Of a stretch of DNA of 64,000 nucleotides, positions 53,047 through 61,905 are shown one piece after another. Origin of the DNA: Ardenticatenaceae bacterium (lineage in GTDB: Bacteria > Chloroflexota > Anaerolineae > Promineifilales > Promineifilaceae); the NCBI GenBank assembly GCA_020634495.1, contig JACKBR010000005.1, forward strand, positions 1 through 64,000, given 5' to 3'. Positions within the stretch are counted from its first letter, which is position 1. Each line of letters begins with the position of its first letter. The position numbers and the translations under genes were made by a program. The notes beneath the pieces were generated by a model. It was given only the letters and a program-made list of their open reading frames with translations. It did not search any database and was not told the origin of the DNA.

Positions 53047-54315
53047 CTATTGATTGTCCACCACCACAATCTCGTTCCAAATTTCTTCTAAATCGGCAAA
53101 GGTGGCGATGGAGGCGACGGCTTCCATGAAGGCGCGGGGGGTGCGGGTGTTGGCCTGAATGTCTAGCAGCATGGGGCCGGTGGGGTCGCTGCCTGTTGCG
53201 CCGGGAACGGCCGCATACGCCCCATAAAACGCAAAATACGCCTGATTCAATTTGCGAATCCCATACCCATTCTCCCGAAAAACCAGCCGCCGCGCCTCCA
53301 TGTACGCCTCAGCGCCCTCAATGTCGCCCTGCGCCAGCAGCTCCTCGGCGCGGATGCGGGTGGTGGCTAGTTCGGCACCATAGTCAAAGGCGGGAGGTTC
53401 GACTGGGCTAACCTCCGGCAGAATATCCGGCGCGGGCGGCGGCACAAATTCGGGATAGTAGCGCTCGATCACCCGGCTGCCGATCTCCTGGTCAAAAATG
53501 GAGGCGATGGTTTCGTTGATGATGCGCACCTGGGGATCGCTGTAGTGCCAGCCGACGGGGACAAAGCTCATCCAGTGGTGAGACCATTCATGGGCGGTAA
53601 CTTCGGCCCACCAGTTGATGCTGCTGGTTTCTGTGATCATGGCGGGGTAGGTGCCCAATCCGCCAATGGGCACGACTAAGGCTGAGAGGTTGAGCTGTTC
53701 GAAGACGGCCGTTTCCAACGCATCCATCTCCGCCGTAGACAAGCCAGGAATAAGCGACACGCCGTAAATCCGCTCAATGTGGTCACGCGGCGAAACAATG
53801 AGCAGCGAGGGCAGCGGCGTCATTTTCATCATCACCGGGGGCCAGGCTTGCCCCAACACACCAAAGCCTTCTTCTACTAAAATGTCGCCAACCTGGTCTT
53901 GGACAATTGTTTCGGCGATGGGCTGGAGGGTGGTTAGCCGCTGGCGCAGTTGGCTGAGGGTTGCTTGTTGAACGGCCGTTGCCTCATCTGGCTTGCTAAT
54001 GGCAGGATCGGCGTAAATTTGAGCAATGTCAGCTTCTAGCTGCTGCACCTGTTGGAGCAGAGCTAAATAATCGAGCACCGCTTGTTTGCGGCTGGCTTCG
54101 TCCAAAAAAGCGTCGTTGTTGGCCAGCACCCCTGCTGCTTTGTCCAAAATCGCGCCGGTTTCCCAGGACAAAAAATCAAACTGTCGCTGCCCAACAAGCT
54201 GGGTAATCTGGTAAAACTCATCGCCAAACGGGGGCCACTCGCGGGTGAAGGTAAGCAAGCAAAGCAAGCTGAGCAGGAATAATTTTAGCCAAAGCTTGAG
54301 TCGGCGAGTGATCAT
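53047..54315 (-). CDS. Membrane-anchored HExxH protein, putative zinc protease
   Basis: About 422 residues. The N-terminus MITRRLKLWLKLFLLSLLCLL is a signal peptide or membrane anchor. The central helical region (60-140) precedes a motif VTAHEWSHHW (about residue 230), an HExxH zinc signature, followed about 25 residues later by NETIASIFDQEIG, whose Glu could be the third ligand as in gluzincins. The family is unknown to me. I use ATG 54315; the longer frame to 54357 would take its first 14 residues from an inverted repeat. It lies downstream of the dGTPase on the same strand, separated by that repeat. Confidence 0.78.
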   Translation of the reverse strand: MITRRLKLWLKLFLLSLLCLLTFTREWPPFGDEFYQITQLVGQRQFDFLSWETGAILDKAAGVLANNDAFLDEASRKQAVLDYLALLQQVQQLEADIAQIYADPAISKPDEATAVQQATLSQLRQRLTTLQPIAETIVQDQVGDILVEEGFGVLGQAWPPVMMKMTPLPSLLIVSPRDHIERIYGVSLIPGLSTAEMDALETAVFEQLNLSALVVPIGGLGTYPAMITETSSINWWAEVTAHEWSHHWMSFVPVGWHYSDPQVRIINETIASIFDQEIGSRVIERYYPEFVPPPAPDILPEVSPVEPPAFDYGAELATTRIRAEELLAQGDIEGAEAYMEARRLVFRENGYGIRKLNQAYFAFYGAYAAVPGATGSDPTGPMLLDIQANTRTPRAFMEAVASIATFADLEEIWNEIVVVDNQ

Positions 54316-54317
54316 GA

Positions 54318-54394
54318 AGTGAAAAGTAATCAGTAAAAAGTGAAAAGTCCAATGCAATCACTTTTCACTTATCACTCTATTACTTTTTTCGCTT
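54318..54394. repeat. Tandem-word hairpin (GTGAAAAGT / ACTTTTCAC)
   Basis: Left arm 54318-54348 contains AGTGAAAAGT twice with a variant between; right arm 54360-54394 contains ACTTTTCAC, a variant and ACTTTTTTCGC. The arms can pair in more than one register. It fills the spacer between dgt and the HExxH gene and has the same design as hairpins near moaE and fabF, with another word. Confidence 0.7.
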
Positions 54395-54470
54395 ATCCTG
54401 CGGAGTTCGCATCCTCAGACGCGAGCGCGGAGTCGGGCATCTGAGGATGCCCTTCTCCTCCCGGTGAGTC

Positions 54471-55625
54471 TTAGGCACGGCGGTAGGGATTGTACAATTT
54501 TTCCCACTCATCCAGGGCATACCGGTCTGTCATGCCCGCGATGTAGTCGGTAATAACGCGGTGCAGGGGCGCTTCGTCCAGCTTCTTCTTGGTGTCGTTG
54601 GGCAGCATATTGGGTTCTTGCTCATAGGCCTGAAACAGCTCTGTAATGAAGCGTTCGGCCTTGGTTTGCATACGAATGAGCCGGTAGTGATGGTACATGC
54701 TGTCTAGCAAGAATTTTTTGAGCTGGCGCACTTTTGTTTTGAATTCGGGCGAGTAACCGACCAGATTTTCAGAATGGGCTTGGGCTTTTTCTGGGGAATC
54801 GATCTTGTTTTTAATTAGATTTTGGCCGGTGTGTTCCAATACGTTCATCACCGATTGGCCGATGAGTTCCCGAATGAGTTCGTGGCGGTTGATGTTGGTT
54901 AACGGCCGTTCCGACTGCCAGCCCACAATTTCTTTCAGCTCCTGCCACAGCGTCAGCTCGTCCAGCGCTGCCATCTCAAACATGCCAGCCCGCAGGCCAT
55001 CGTCCAAATCGTGCGCGTTGTAGGCAATTTCATCCGCCAGATTGGCAATTTGGGCCTCCAGCGAGCCGCGCTTGTCTGGTTCGTAGCCTTGGGCGTCACT
55101 CTTGTCGTAATCAGTTTCATGCTTAATCATGCCCTCACGGGTTTCATAGGTCAGGTTCAAGCCAGGAAAGTTACGATAGCGCCGCTCTAGTTTGGTGACA
55201 ATGCGATAACTTTGCGTGTTGTGATTAAATCCGCCATGCCCAGCCATGAGTGCATTTAGGGCATGTTCTCCGGCATGGCCAAAGGGCGGATGCCCCAGAT
55301 CATGCGCCAGGCAAATCGCTTCGGTGAGTTCTTCATTGCAGCCCAGGCCACGAGCCAGCGAACGGCCGAGTTGGGCTACTTCCAGCGTATGCGTCAGGCG
55401 GGTACGGTAATGATCGCCTTCGTAATAGACAAAAACCTGCGTTTTATATTCCAGGCGGCGGAAGGCGGTGGTGTGAATAATGCGGTCGCGGTCACGTTCA
55501 AAGGCAGGGCGGGATTCTGATTCCGCTTCGGGGTGAACACGACCGCGGCTGTTGGCGCTTTTTAAGCCATAGGGTGCCAGCGCCATTTGCTCAATCTCTT
55601 CTAACTTTTTGCGCTTGTAAATCAT
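54471..55625 (-). CDS. dgt: Deoxyguanosinetriphosphate triphosphohydrolase-like protein (dGTPase)
   Basis: 384 residues of the HD-domain dNTP triphosphohydrolase family, which converts dNTP to deoxynucleoside and triphosphate and controls dNTP pools or phage replication. Motifs: RDRDRIIHTTAFRRLEYKTQV (20 residues shown in part), THTLEVAQLGR with the first His, LAHDLGHPPFGHAGE with the HD pair, and later DEIAYNAHDLDDG. AGGAG eight bases before ATG 55625 supports the start. It has its own promoter region shared divergently with the LysM gene. Confidence 0.93.
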   Translation of the reverse strand: MIYKRKKLEEIEQMALAPYGLKSANSRGRVHPEAESESRPAFERDRDRIIHTTAFRRLEYKTQVFVYYEGDHYRTRLTHTLEVAQLGRSLARGLGCNEELTEAICLAHDLGHPPFGHAGEHALNALMAGHGGFNHNTQSYRIVTKLERRYRNFPGLNLTYETREGMIKHETDYDKSDAQGYEPDKRGSLEAQIANLADEIAYNAHDLDDGLRAGMFEMAALDELTLWQELKEIVGWQSERPLTNINRHELIRELIGQSVMNVLEHTGQNLIKNKIDSPEKAQAHSENLVGYSPEFKTKVRQLKKFLLDSMYHHYRLIRMQTKAERFITELFQAYEQEPNMLPNDTKKKLDEAPLHRVITDYIAGMTDRYALDEWEKLYNPYRRA

Positions 55626-55645
55626 GGGAAACTCCTATGCCAGCT

Positions 55646-55654
55646 TGCTATAAT
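55646..55654 (+). promoter_or_regulatory. Extended -10 promoter upstream of the LysM gene
   Basis: TGCTATAAT on the + strand, identical to those at 42401 and 47229. The transcript would start about 55661, leaving a leader of about 95 bases before ATG 55758. That leader contains one palindromic ACGGCCGT (55682-55689). Confidence 0.45.
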
Positions 55655-55757
55655 TTTATGGTAAGTGTAACATAATTCCAGACGGCCGTCTTACGTTCGG
55701 CCACTTTGCAAAAGATGTTCCACCTTTACCGGTTTTGTTCAGCCAAAGGAAAACCGT

Positions 55758-56423
55758 ATGTCATCAGGATTTAATAGACCAATTGGACTGTTGATGATGG
55801 CGATTGCCGTCATTTTGGCAGCCGGTGTTTTTCTAGCAATTAATGTGGTTCGCAATCGTAACAATGCAGAAGAAATCCCCCAGGGAAATTTTTTAATCAC
55901 TGTGGGCGCAGAACAAGTCTCATTACTGGTAGACCCCAATACCCGACCTCAGATAATAGACGACCGAGTCTCAGAGGATACGCCACGCCCGGAAGGCGCA
56001 CCTGATGAGCAGGTTGTAATAGAAACTGACAACACACCCGAAGCTACGGCCGTTCCCACTGACGTGCCCCCAGCAACGGCCGTTCCGGCCACTGCCGTGC
56101 CCAAAATTATCCGCGTTGAGTATGTGGTCCAGGCAGGAGACACACTCTACAGCATTGCCGCCAATCGCATCGATACCAACATCGCCCTGATGGCTGAGTA
56201 TGATATTGCCCAGGGGAACATTGTGCCTGGGCAAACGATCTTGCTGCCGGTGGGGAACCCGGCCTTCTGCACGGGGAAAGGACGGCCTTATGCTGTTAAG
56301 GAAGGGGATACGGCATTTAGCATCAGCCAACGCTTCAATACGACAGCCACCAATTTGCAATCCTTGAACGGTTTGGATGCCAGTTACACAGTGAAAGTGG
56401 CCGATATTATTTGCGTGCCGTAG
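55758..56423 (+). CDS. Membrane-anchored LysM protein
   Basis: 221 residues. A single membrane segment (about 8-29, GLLMMAIAVILAAGVFLAI) is followed by a Pro/Thr-rich linker to about residue 120 (PTDVPPATAVPATAVP, made partly of palindrome-derived Thr-Ala-Val repeats) and two LysM motifs: VVQAGDTLYSIAANRID (about 128-170) and AVKEGDTAFSISQRFNTTA (about 178-221). LysM binds N-acetylglucosamine polymers such as peptidoglycan. It is probably attached to the outer face of the membrane. Its end overlaps a possible start of the M24 gene. Confidence 0.9.
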   Translation: MSSGFNRPIGLLMMAIAVILAAGVFLAINVVRNRNNAEEIPQGNFLITVGAEQVSLLVDPNTRPQIIDDRVSEDTPRPEGAPDEQVVIETDNTPEATAVPTDVPPATAVPATAVPKIIRVEYVVQAGDTLYSIAANRIDTNIALMAEYDIAQGNIVPGQTILLPVGNPAFCTGKGRPYAVKEGDTAFSISQRFNTTATNLQSLNGLDASYTVKVADIICVP

Positions 56424-56431
56424 GCAAAACC

Positions 56432-57718
56432 ATGCGCATTAGTCGATCAGAATTTAACGGCCGTATCCAACATTTGCTCACCTACATCCGCGAGCAAAAG
56501 CTAACCGGCGTTGTCCTATTCGATAACTTCAACATCCTCTACTTCACCGGCTTTGCCTTCATCCCCACCGAACGCCCCATCGCCTTTGTGCTCAGCGCCG
56601 CAGGCGAAAAGGCTATGCTGGTGCCCCGCCTAGAAGTGGAACATGCCCAGGCCGAGACAGGAATAGCCCGCATTGCCCATTATCTGGAATATCCTGGCGA
56701 CCCACACCCCATGGCCATCTTTCAAGATTTGCTGATGGACATGGCCCTCATTAAGGAAAATACAAACCCAAAGTTTTTGCACGCGCCAACGCCCGCCAGC
56801 GAATTCGTCATTAAGCCACACAGCACTGAACCACAATCTTATCCATTGAGCAGCAGCAGCCAAATCGGGGCAGACCATGACGGCTATCCCTGGATTTTTG
56901 GCTATGAGGGCGTTTCGCTCTCCCAGCTTACCGGCATGACCATCCAAAACATTCAGGGTAAACTGAACCAAATTCAAGCAGTTAAAAGCCCGGCAGAAAT
57001 TGCCCTTATAAAGGAAAGCTGCAAGTGGGGGCATCTGGCGCATGTGCTGCTGCAACGGTATACGGCCGTAAATGTTACAGAAACGGCCGTTAGCCTGCGC
57101 GCCAGCCAGGAAGCCACCCTGGCCATGATGGATGCGATTGGCCCCCTATATCGTGCCCAAAGCATGTGGCTCAGCGGCCCGTTTGCCAACTATCGCGGCC
57201 AAATTGGGCGCAATGCGGCCATTCCCCACGCCCTGGCCAACAACATCACCTTCCAACCCGGCGATGTGCTGGTGACCGGCGCGGGCTGCCCGCTGTGGGG
57301 CTACAATTCAGAACTTGAGCGCACTATGTTTGTAGGCGAACCCACTCCTGAACAACAGCGCTTCTTCAACCACATGAAAGCTGCTCAGGAAGTGGCTTTT
57401 GCGGCGATGAAGCCGGGAGTGTCTTGCAGCGCGGTGGATACGGCCGTACGCCACTATTACGAAACGCATAACCTGATGCCCTATTGGAAGCACCACACAG
57501 GCCACGCCATCGGCTTACGCTATCACGAAGGCCCTTTTTTAGATTCTGGCGACAGCACAATCTTGCAAGAAGGCATGGTTTTCACGGTAGAGCCTGGGCT
57601 GTATGTGCCCCAGCTTGGCGGTTTTCGCCATTCAGACACGGTTGTGGTGACGGCAGACGGCCTTGAACACTTAACCTACTACCCACGCGACTGGCAAAGC
57701 CTGGTCATTCCCGTTTAG
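56432..57718 (+). CDS. M24-family aminopeptidase P/creatinase-like protein with altered ligands
   Basis: About 428 residues: creatinase-type N-terminal domain (1-150, VVLFDNFNILYFTGF) and pita-bread M24 domain (about 200-425). In metallo-aminopeptidases five residues bind two metals. Here the first Asp region reads LVTGAGCPLWGY, the second reads NSELERT where SDITRT is usual, the His in HTGHAIGLRYHEGP and Glu in TVEPGLY are kept, and the last Glu (usually RIEDT) is Ser in FRHSDT. Two or three ligands are thus lost, as in metal-free creatinase, so it may not be a peptidase. ATG 56432 (MRISRSEFNG) is preferred over an upstream TTG that would overlap the LysM gene. Confidence 0.88.
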   Translation: MRISRSEFNGRIQHLLTYIREQKLTGVVLFDNFNILYFTGFAFIPTERPIAFVLSAAGEKAMLVPRLEVEHAQAETGIARIAHYLEYPGDPHPMAIFQDLLMDMALIKENTNPKFLHAPTPASEFVIKPHSTEPQSYPLSSSSQIGADHDGYPWIFGYEGVSLSQLTGMTIQNIQGKLNQIQAVKSPAEIALIKESCKWGHLAHVLLQRYTAVNVTETAVSLRASQEATLAMMDAIGPLYRAQSMWLSGPFANYRGQIGRNAAIPHALANNITFQPGDVLVTGAGCPLWGYNSELERTMFVGEPTPEQQRFFNHMKAAQEVAFAAMKPGVSCSAVDTAVRHYYETHNLMPYWKHHTGHAIGLRYHEGPFLDSGDSTILQEGMVFTVEPGLYVPQLGGFRHSDTVVVTADGLEHLTYYPRDWQSLVIPV

Positions 57719-57750
57719 GAGCTTGCCAGCAAAAATAATTATGTTAAGAT

Positions 57751-58176
57751 GTGAGCGAAATGTATAAAGATTTATGGCGGCAACGGCCGTTACTCACCCT
57801 TCCCCAAATCATCATCCTGTTCCTGGTAGGCGCAGCTCTGTTTGTCGCCGTTGACCTCAACCGGCGCGCTCAGGAAGGCCAGCTTGTGGGCGTAGGGGAA
57901 GGTGATTTGCAGCTAGAGGTAGATGCTGAATCAACCCGGCAGGTGGAGCTGCAAGTCACCCTGGAATATGTGCAAAGTGATGATTATGTGGCGGCCTACG
58001 CACGGGATGAAGGTGGCTACTTGCTGCCAGGTGAAAAGCGAATTGTTCCGTTGGTCATAGAAGCCACACCGCAAGCAACGGCCGTACCCACCGCCACACC
58101 AGATCCCATCCAAAATGCCCGCCCCTGGCAAGCCTGGTGGCACCTGCTCACAGATGCACCACAACCGACTCATTAA
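57751..58176 (+). CDS. FtsB/DivIC-like membrane protein
   Basis: 141 residues with one transmembrane helix (about 18-36, PQIIILFLVGAALFVAVDL) and a following short coiled coil (EVDAESTRQVELQVTLEYVQS), ending in a Pro/Thr-rich tail with palindrome-derived Ala-Thr-Ala-Val. The conserved YVAAYARDEGGYLLPGEKRIVPL stretch (shown in parts) is like the KxEGYxxPGE end of septum formation initiators. It probably takes part in septal peptidoglycan assembly with FtsL/FtsQ homologues not in the window. Start is GTG 57751 or ATG 57760; neither has a clear RBS. Confidence 0.78.
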   Translation: MSEMYKDLWRQRPLLTLPQIIILFLVGAALFVAVDLNRRAQEGQLVGVGEGDLQLEVDAESTRQVELQVTLEYVQSDDYVAAYARDEGGYLLPGEKRIVPLVIEATPQATAVPTATPDPIQNARPWQAWWHLLTDAPQPTH

Positions 58177-58560
58177 TTAACTTTTTTGCAACAAAGACCC
58201 CTGCTTTTGACCATGTTCCCCCCAAAAGCAGCATTTCCCCACCCAACTCCCCCATTTGTACTATAAACAAGCCCTTCTCCGGGGAGGATGACTTGCTATT
58301 CAACTTTACATATGATAACATACGCCTCGTTGAGAGGTTTACATATTGTTATTTTTGTATTGGAATTCATAGACAAACAAACTATTCTACAGCGGCGTTC
58401 TCAACCACAAAAACGGTTCCGTATACTCCGAAACAACAATATAGATACGGGCACGTCGTAAAAAAATAAATGGTTTGAGTCACCAACTTACTCCAGTGAT
58501 GACACGCGACCCAATAAACCCACTAGCCCTAAAACATACGATTAAAGAAGGGACGATCTT
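58177..58560. other. AT-rich intergenic spacer before the CpaB-like pair
   Basis: 384 bp without a gene. Contains one weak promoter candidate, TTGCTA (58293-58298), 17 bases, TAACAT (58316-58321), and an AAGGGA ribosome site just before ATG 58561. No RNA gene or repeat was recognised. Confidence 0.5.
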
Positions 58561-59739
58561 ATGAGCCGTCGAACTATCTTGATTCTCATTTTCGTATTTG
58601 GCATCGTACTACTTTCAATTGTAGGTGTTGTGTTTATCTTGCAGCAAAACCAACCAACTGAAACGGTAACCGATGGTGAAGATGGCGCTCCGGCTCCAGA
58701 AGGTGTGGATTCAGCAGAACCTGTAGAAACAACACCGCCACTTGTTGAAGTTGTTGTCTCCTTACAAACTGTGCCTCGCGGCCATCAAATGACCCCGGAC
58801 ATTTTGGCCTTAGATCTGCGGCCGGTGGAAAGTGTGGGCAGCAACGTCATCACCAACATTGACGACGCGCTTAATCTTTTTGCCCGTACCGACATTTATC
58901 AAGGTGAAACGCTTACTTTTGATACGTTGGTCGATGATATTACCAAGGTTGGCCAGGAATCTTTTGGGCCAAGTTCCCTCATCCCCCCAGGATTTGTAGC
59001 TCAATCTGTACCCATGAACCGGCTGTCTGGCGTAGGCTATGGCATCAGCGAAGGGGATTACGTAGACATCATGGTGACGTTCTTCTTCCGCCAGATTGAT
59101 GAAGAGTTTCAAACATATCTCCCCAACGATGCCGCCTTTTATTTGGAAGAGCAGATTGAGGCAGTTGAAGCATCTGGCTCTGGGGATCCCCTTGCTATTA
59201 TTTCTGAGCCGGTTATTTTCTTTGTGTCGCCAATCGGCCGTTTTGAAGAACTACCCACTGGTGATTTAGCCCACATCAGCCCGAATGACGAAGATGTTGC
59301 CCCTCGCCCCGTGCCCGTTACCATGATCATTCAAAATGCACGGGTCGTTCAGGTTGGCGAATACCGCTTGCCTGGCAACCCAGCCGATCTCATTCCCACG
59401 CCAACGCCAGAAGCGGTTGCAGAAGGAGAAGCAACACCCACGCCGCCACCGGCAGTTGCGCCAACAGCAACGCCGCTCCCAGCAGATGTGGTGGTCGTTG
59501 CCTTGCAGCCTCAGCAACAGCTGTTGCTACGGTATGCTGTAGAAGTAAATGCACAGGTCTTCTTTGCCCTACGCGGCGTAAATGATGGCCAACTGTACAG
59601 TGTTGAGAATATGACGCTAGATTATTTGCTTGAGCGCTTTAATGTTGAAGTTCCTCCAAACTTGGGGTATTCGGTTGAGGCAACAATCAAGCAAGTAACG
59701 CCAACGCCGTCATCTGACGAAGGCTCAGCGCCTGAATAA
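58561..59739 (+). CDS. CpaB-like SAF-domain protein, paralogue 1
   Basis: 392 residues. A membrane anchor (about 5-27), an acidic Pro-rich linker, then a SAF domain (about 62-145: VVVSLQTVPRGHQMTPDILA, FARTDIYQGETLT) and a CpaB-type beta-rich region (about 150-275, VAQSVPMNRLSGVGYGISEG, GDYVDIMVTFF), a second Thr/Pro linker and a C-terminal piece (VVVALQPQQQLLLRYAVEVN). CpaB helps assemble the Flp/Tad pilus, where it is periplasmic or external; no other tad/flp gene is in the window. It is followed by a paralogue 44 bp later. Confidence 0.85.
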   Translation: MSRRTILILIFVFGIVLLSIVGVVFILQQNQPTETVTDGEDGAPAPEGVDSAEPVETTPPLVEVVVSLQTVPRGHQMTPDILALDLRPVESVGSNVITNIDDALNLFARTDIYQGETLTFDTLVDDITKVGQESFGPSSLIPPGFVAQSVPMNRLSGVGYGISEGDYVDIMVTFFFRQIDEEFQTYLPNDAAFYLEEQIEAVEASGSGDPLAIISEPVIFFVSPIGRFEELPTGDLAHISPNDEDVAPRPVPVTMIIQNARVVQVGEYRLPGNPADLIPTPTPEAVAEGEATPTPPPAVAPTATPLPADVVVVALQPQQQLLLRYAVEVNAQVFFALRGVNDGQLYSVENMTLDYLLERFNVEVPPNLGYSVEATIKQVTPTPSSDEGSAPE

Positions 59740-59783
59740 TGGTGGACGATCATTTAATTGGCTAAACAAATAAGGACCCGGTT

Positions 59784-60998
59784 ATGCGTCTTAGAACGTT
59801 CATTCTCCTGATTTTGGTATTAATTTTAGTAGGTGCCTTGGCATTGGTCTTATGGGGTAACAGTGGTGGAGGGCCTTTGGCTGGCTTCTTTAATGGTGGC
59901 GATGCTGGTGATGTAACCGAACAGCCAGATGGAGAAGACACAGACACACAAGAACCTTTGCAGCCCCCGCCTACGGCAACGCCTGGTCTGGAAAATGTGG
60001 TCGTTGCCAGAGTAAACATTCCCGTTGGCACAATGCTTACCGATGAACTCCTTGAAGTTCAGCGGTGGCCCCGAAATAATATTGCTCTACAAGGTGGTTA
60101 TACATTTACAGACACGACACGGTTAGTTGGTCACATAGCCAAGGTCGATATTTCCAGGGGTCAATCTGTTTTAAGCCCTATGCTAGCGCTCAACCCAACT
60201 GATATTGCCTCTTTTGGTTCTGATTTGGCCTTGTACGTTCCATTTGGCGAGGTGGCGATAGCCTTCCCAGTAAACCGCTTTAATGGGGCAGCTTTGGCTA
60301 TGCGTCCAGGTGATGCCGTTGATGTTTTGATGACGCTGCGCGTGGTAGATGTTGATCCCCAATTTGGCACAGTCTTACCAAATCGTATTGAACGGGTTAT
60401 TCAATCGGCCTTGTTAAATGGTGAGCCATTTTTGTTCCCGCCTGTTACAAACGGCCGTCTCGAATTTGTCCCAGAAATTAATCAGGTAGCCGCTATTGTG
60501 CCTAGCACCCTTGCCTTAGAAGGGCAAGACTTTGCAGAAGGGCTGCCCATTCCCAAGCGTGTTACCCAGCTAACCATTCAGCAAGCTGAAGTGCTGTATG
60601 TAGGCACCTGGGTAGATCCACGTGAATTAGAACAACAGCAAATTGATGCTCAGGCCGCTGCCCAGTCTGGAGGAGGGGAAGGAGGAGCCGGGCCTACGCC
60701 AACGCCCATCCCATCTCGCTTAGAAACAACCCCAGATGTTGTCATTCTTAGCATGTCTTCTCAGGATGCGCTGGCGTTGAATTGGGCCATGATTCGCGGT
60801 GTAACCTTGAATTTAGCCCTTCGTTCGCCGGGTGACCAAACTGTGTTTGTTACCACCAGCGTGAGCTTGCCGCAAATCATTGACCAGGGTGGATTGGCCA
60901 TACCAGAGCAATCCAACTTTGATCTACACCCGTCTGTGGAAGATGTGGGGCTGCCTGAGCTGCCGCCAACAAACCCAAATGAAGACGAGAATCGTTGA
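59784..60998 (+). CDS. CpaB-like SAF-domain protein, paralogue 2
   Basis: 404 residues with the same design as its upstream paralogue: anchor about 5-24, linker, SAF-like motif VVARVNIPVGTMLTDELLEV (about 73-92), CpaB core (IAFPVNRFNGAALAMRPGDA, VDVLMTLRV) and tail (VVILSMSSQDALALNWAM). AAGGA precedes ATG 59784. The two differ across most of their length, so the duplication is old; they may form a hetero-oligomer. A terminator at 61136 ends this pair. Confidence 0.85.
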   Translation: MRLRTFILLILVLILVGALALVLWGNSGGGPLAGFFNGGDAGDVTEQPDGEDTDTQEPLQPPPTATPGLENVVVARVNIPVGTMLTDELLEVQRWPRNNIALQGGYTFTDTTRLVGHIAKVDISRGQSVLSPMLALNPTDIASFGSDLALYVPFGEVAIAFPVNRFNGAALAMRPGDAVDVLMTLRVVDVDPQFGTVLPNRIERVIQSALLNGEPFLFPPVTNGRLEFVPEINQVAAIVPSTLALEGQDFAEGLPIPKRVTQLTIQQAEVLYVGTWVDPRELEQQQIDAQAAAQSGGGEGGAGPTPTPIPSRLETTPDVVILSMSSQDALALNWAMIRGVTLNLALRSPGDQTVFVTTSVSLPQIIDQGGLAIPEQSNFDLHPSVEDVGLPELPPTNPNEDENR

Positions 60999-61135
60999 TT
61001 CATTTCTCGTTGAACAAGATTTAGGTAAAATGCACACAGGTTCCCAAAATAAATTGCGTGGATGGGTGCGTTTTCCTTGAGGAATCGGCAAATCTGCAGC
61101 TAATTTAATTTTGAAATGTTATTGGCAATTACCTA

Positions 61136-61167
61136 AGTCTCTAGCTTTTGGCTGGAGACTTTTTATT
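61136..61167 (+). terminator. Rho-independent terminator after the CpaB-like pair
   Basis: Stem AGTCTCTAGC (61136-61145) / GCTGGAGACT (61151-61160) with one G-T pair and loop TTTTG, then five T, A and three T. It shows that the longer TTG start at 61148 of the next gene is not real. Confidence 0.85.
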
Positions 61168-61189
61168 TACAGAGCAAGGCTTGGAGGCA

Positions 61190-61897
61190 ATGTTGTTCGT
61201 GGATTTGCCGGAAAATTACGATCCGAATCAATTTGATAGACCATCCGTTACTGTAGATGTGGTTATCTTTTCCTTGGTGCAGGATGAGTTGCAGGTTTTA
61301 TTAATAAAGCGCCTGGCCGCACCGTTTGCCAATATGTGGGCAATTCCTGGTTCGTTTATCAAAATGGATGAGTCATTGGAAAAAGCGGCCGTTCGCACTT
61401 TAGCGGATGAAACAGGCGTGGAAGATGTTTACACAGAACAGCTTTATACCTTTGGCACCCCCGGACGCGATCCTCGAACACGGGTCATTACCGTTGCCTA
61501 TTTTGCCCTGGTGCCCCACGATGCCATTCACCCCCAAGCTGGCCGCGATGCCCATGAAACTGGTTGGTTTTCCATCTCAAAGCTGCCCACACTCGCCTTT
61601 GACCATGCCGAAATTGTAGACTACGCTTACAAACGGCTGCGCTACAAGCTGGAGTACACGTCTGTCGGGTTTCAGCTGCTGCCGGATGTCTTTACCCTGA
61701 CCGAGCTGCAAAAAGCATATGAAATCATCCTGGAAGAGCAGCTCGACAAGCGAAACTTTCGTCGCAAAATTTTATCTGCAGAAATTTTGGAGGAAACGGG
61801 GGAAAAGAAGAAAGAAGGCGAAGGACGGCCAGCCATGCTATACCGCTACCGGGAAGATGCTGTAGCAGAGGTTAAAACCCGCCGCTTATTCCCCTAA
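61190..61897 (+). CDS. NrtR-like Nudix-domain transcriptional regulator
   Basis: 235 residues. N-terminal Nudix fold (about 15-140, VTVDVVIFSLVQDELQVLLI, PFANMWAIPGSFI) with a degenerate Nudix box: the REUxEE core reads RTLADE, so hydrolase activity is doubtful and ADP-ribose binding likelier. The C-terminal winged helix (about 150-225, GFQLLPDVFTLTELQKAYEI) matches NrtR regulators, which repress NAD-salvage genes and sense ADP-ribose. No NAD gene is adjacent. ATG 61190 follows GGAGG closely; TTG 61181 is an alternative. Confidence 0.85.
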   Translation: MLFVDLPENYDPNQFDRPSVTVDVVIFSLVQDELQVLLIKRLAAPFANMWAIPGSFIKMDESLEKAAVRTLADETGVEDVYTEQLYTFGTPGRDPRTRVITVAYFALVPHDAIHPQAGRDAHETGWFSISKLPTLAFDHAEIVDYAYKRLRYKLEYTSVGFQLLPDVFTLTELQKAYEIILEEQLDKRNFRRKILSAEILEETGEKKKEGEGRPAMLYRYREDAVAEVKTRRLFP

Positions 61898-61905
61898 TTT
61901 TGCCA

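Noticed and set aside
54316..54357. N-terminal extension of the HExxH protein
   Set aside because: Encoded by a tandem-word hairpin; the hydrophobic signal begins properly at ATG 54315.
61148..61189. TTG start for the NrtR-like gene
   Set aside because: Lies inside a rho-independent terminator.
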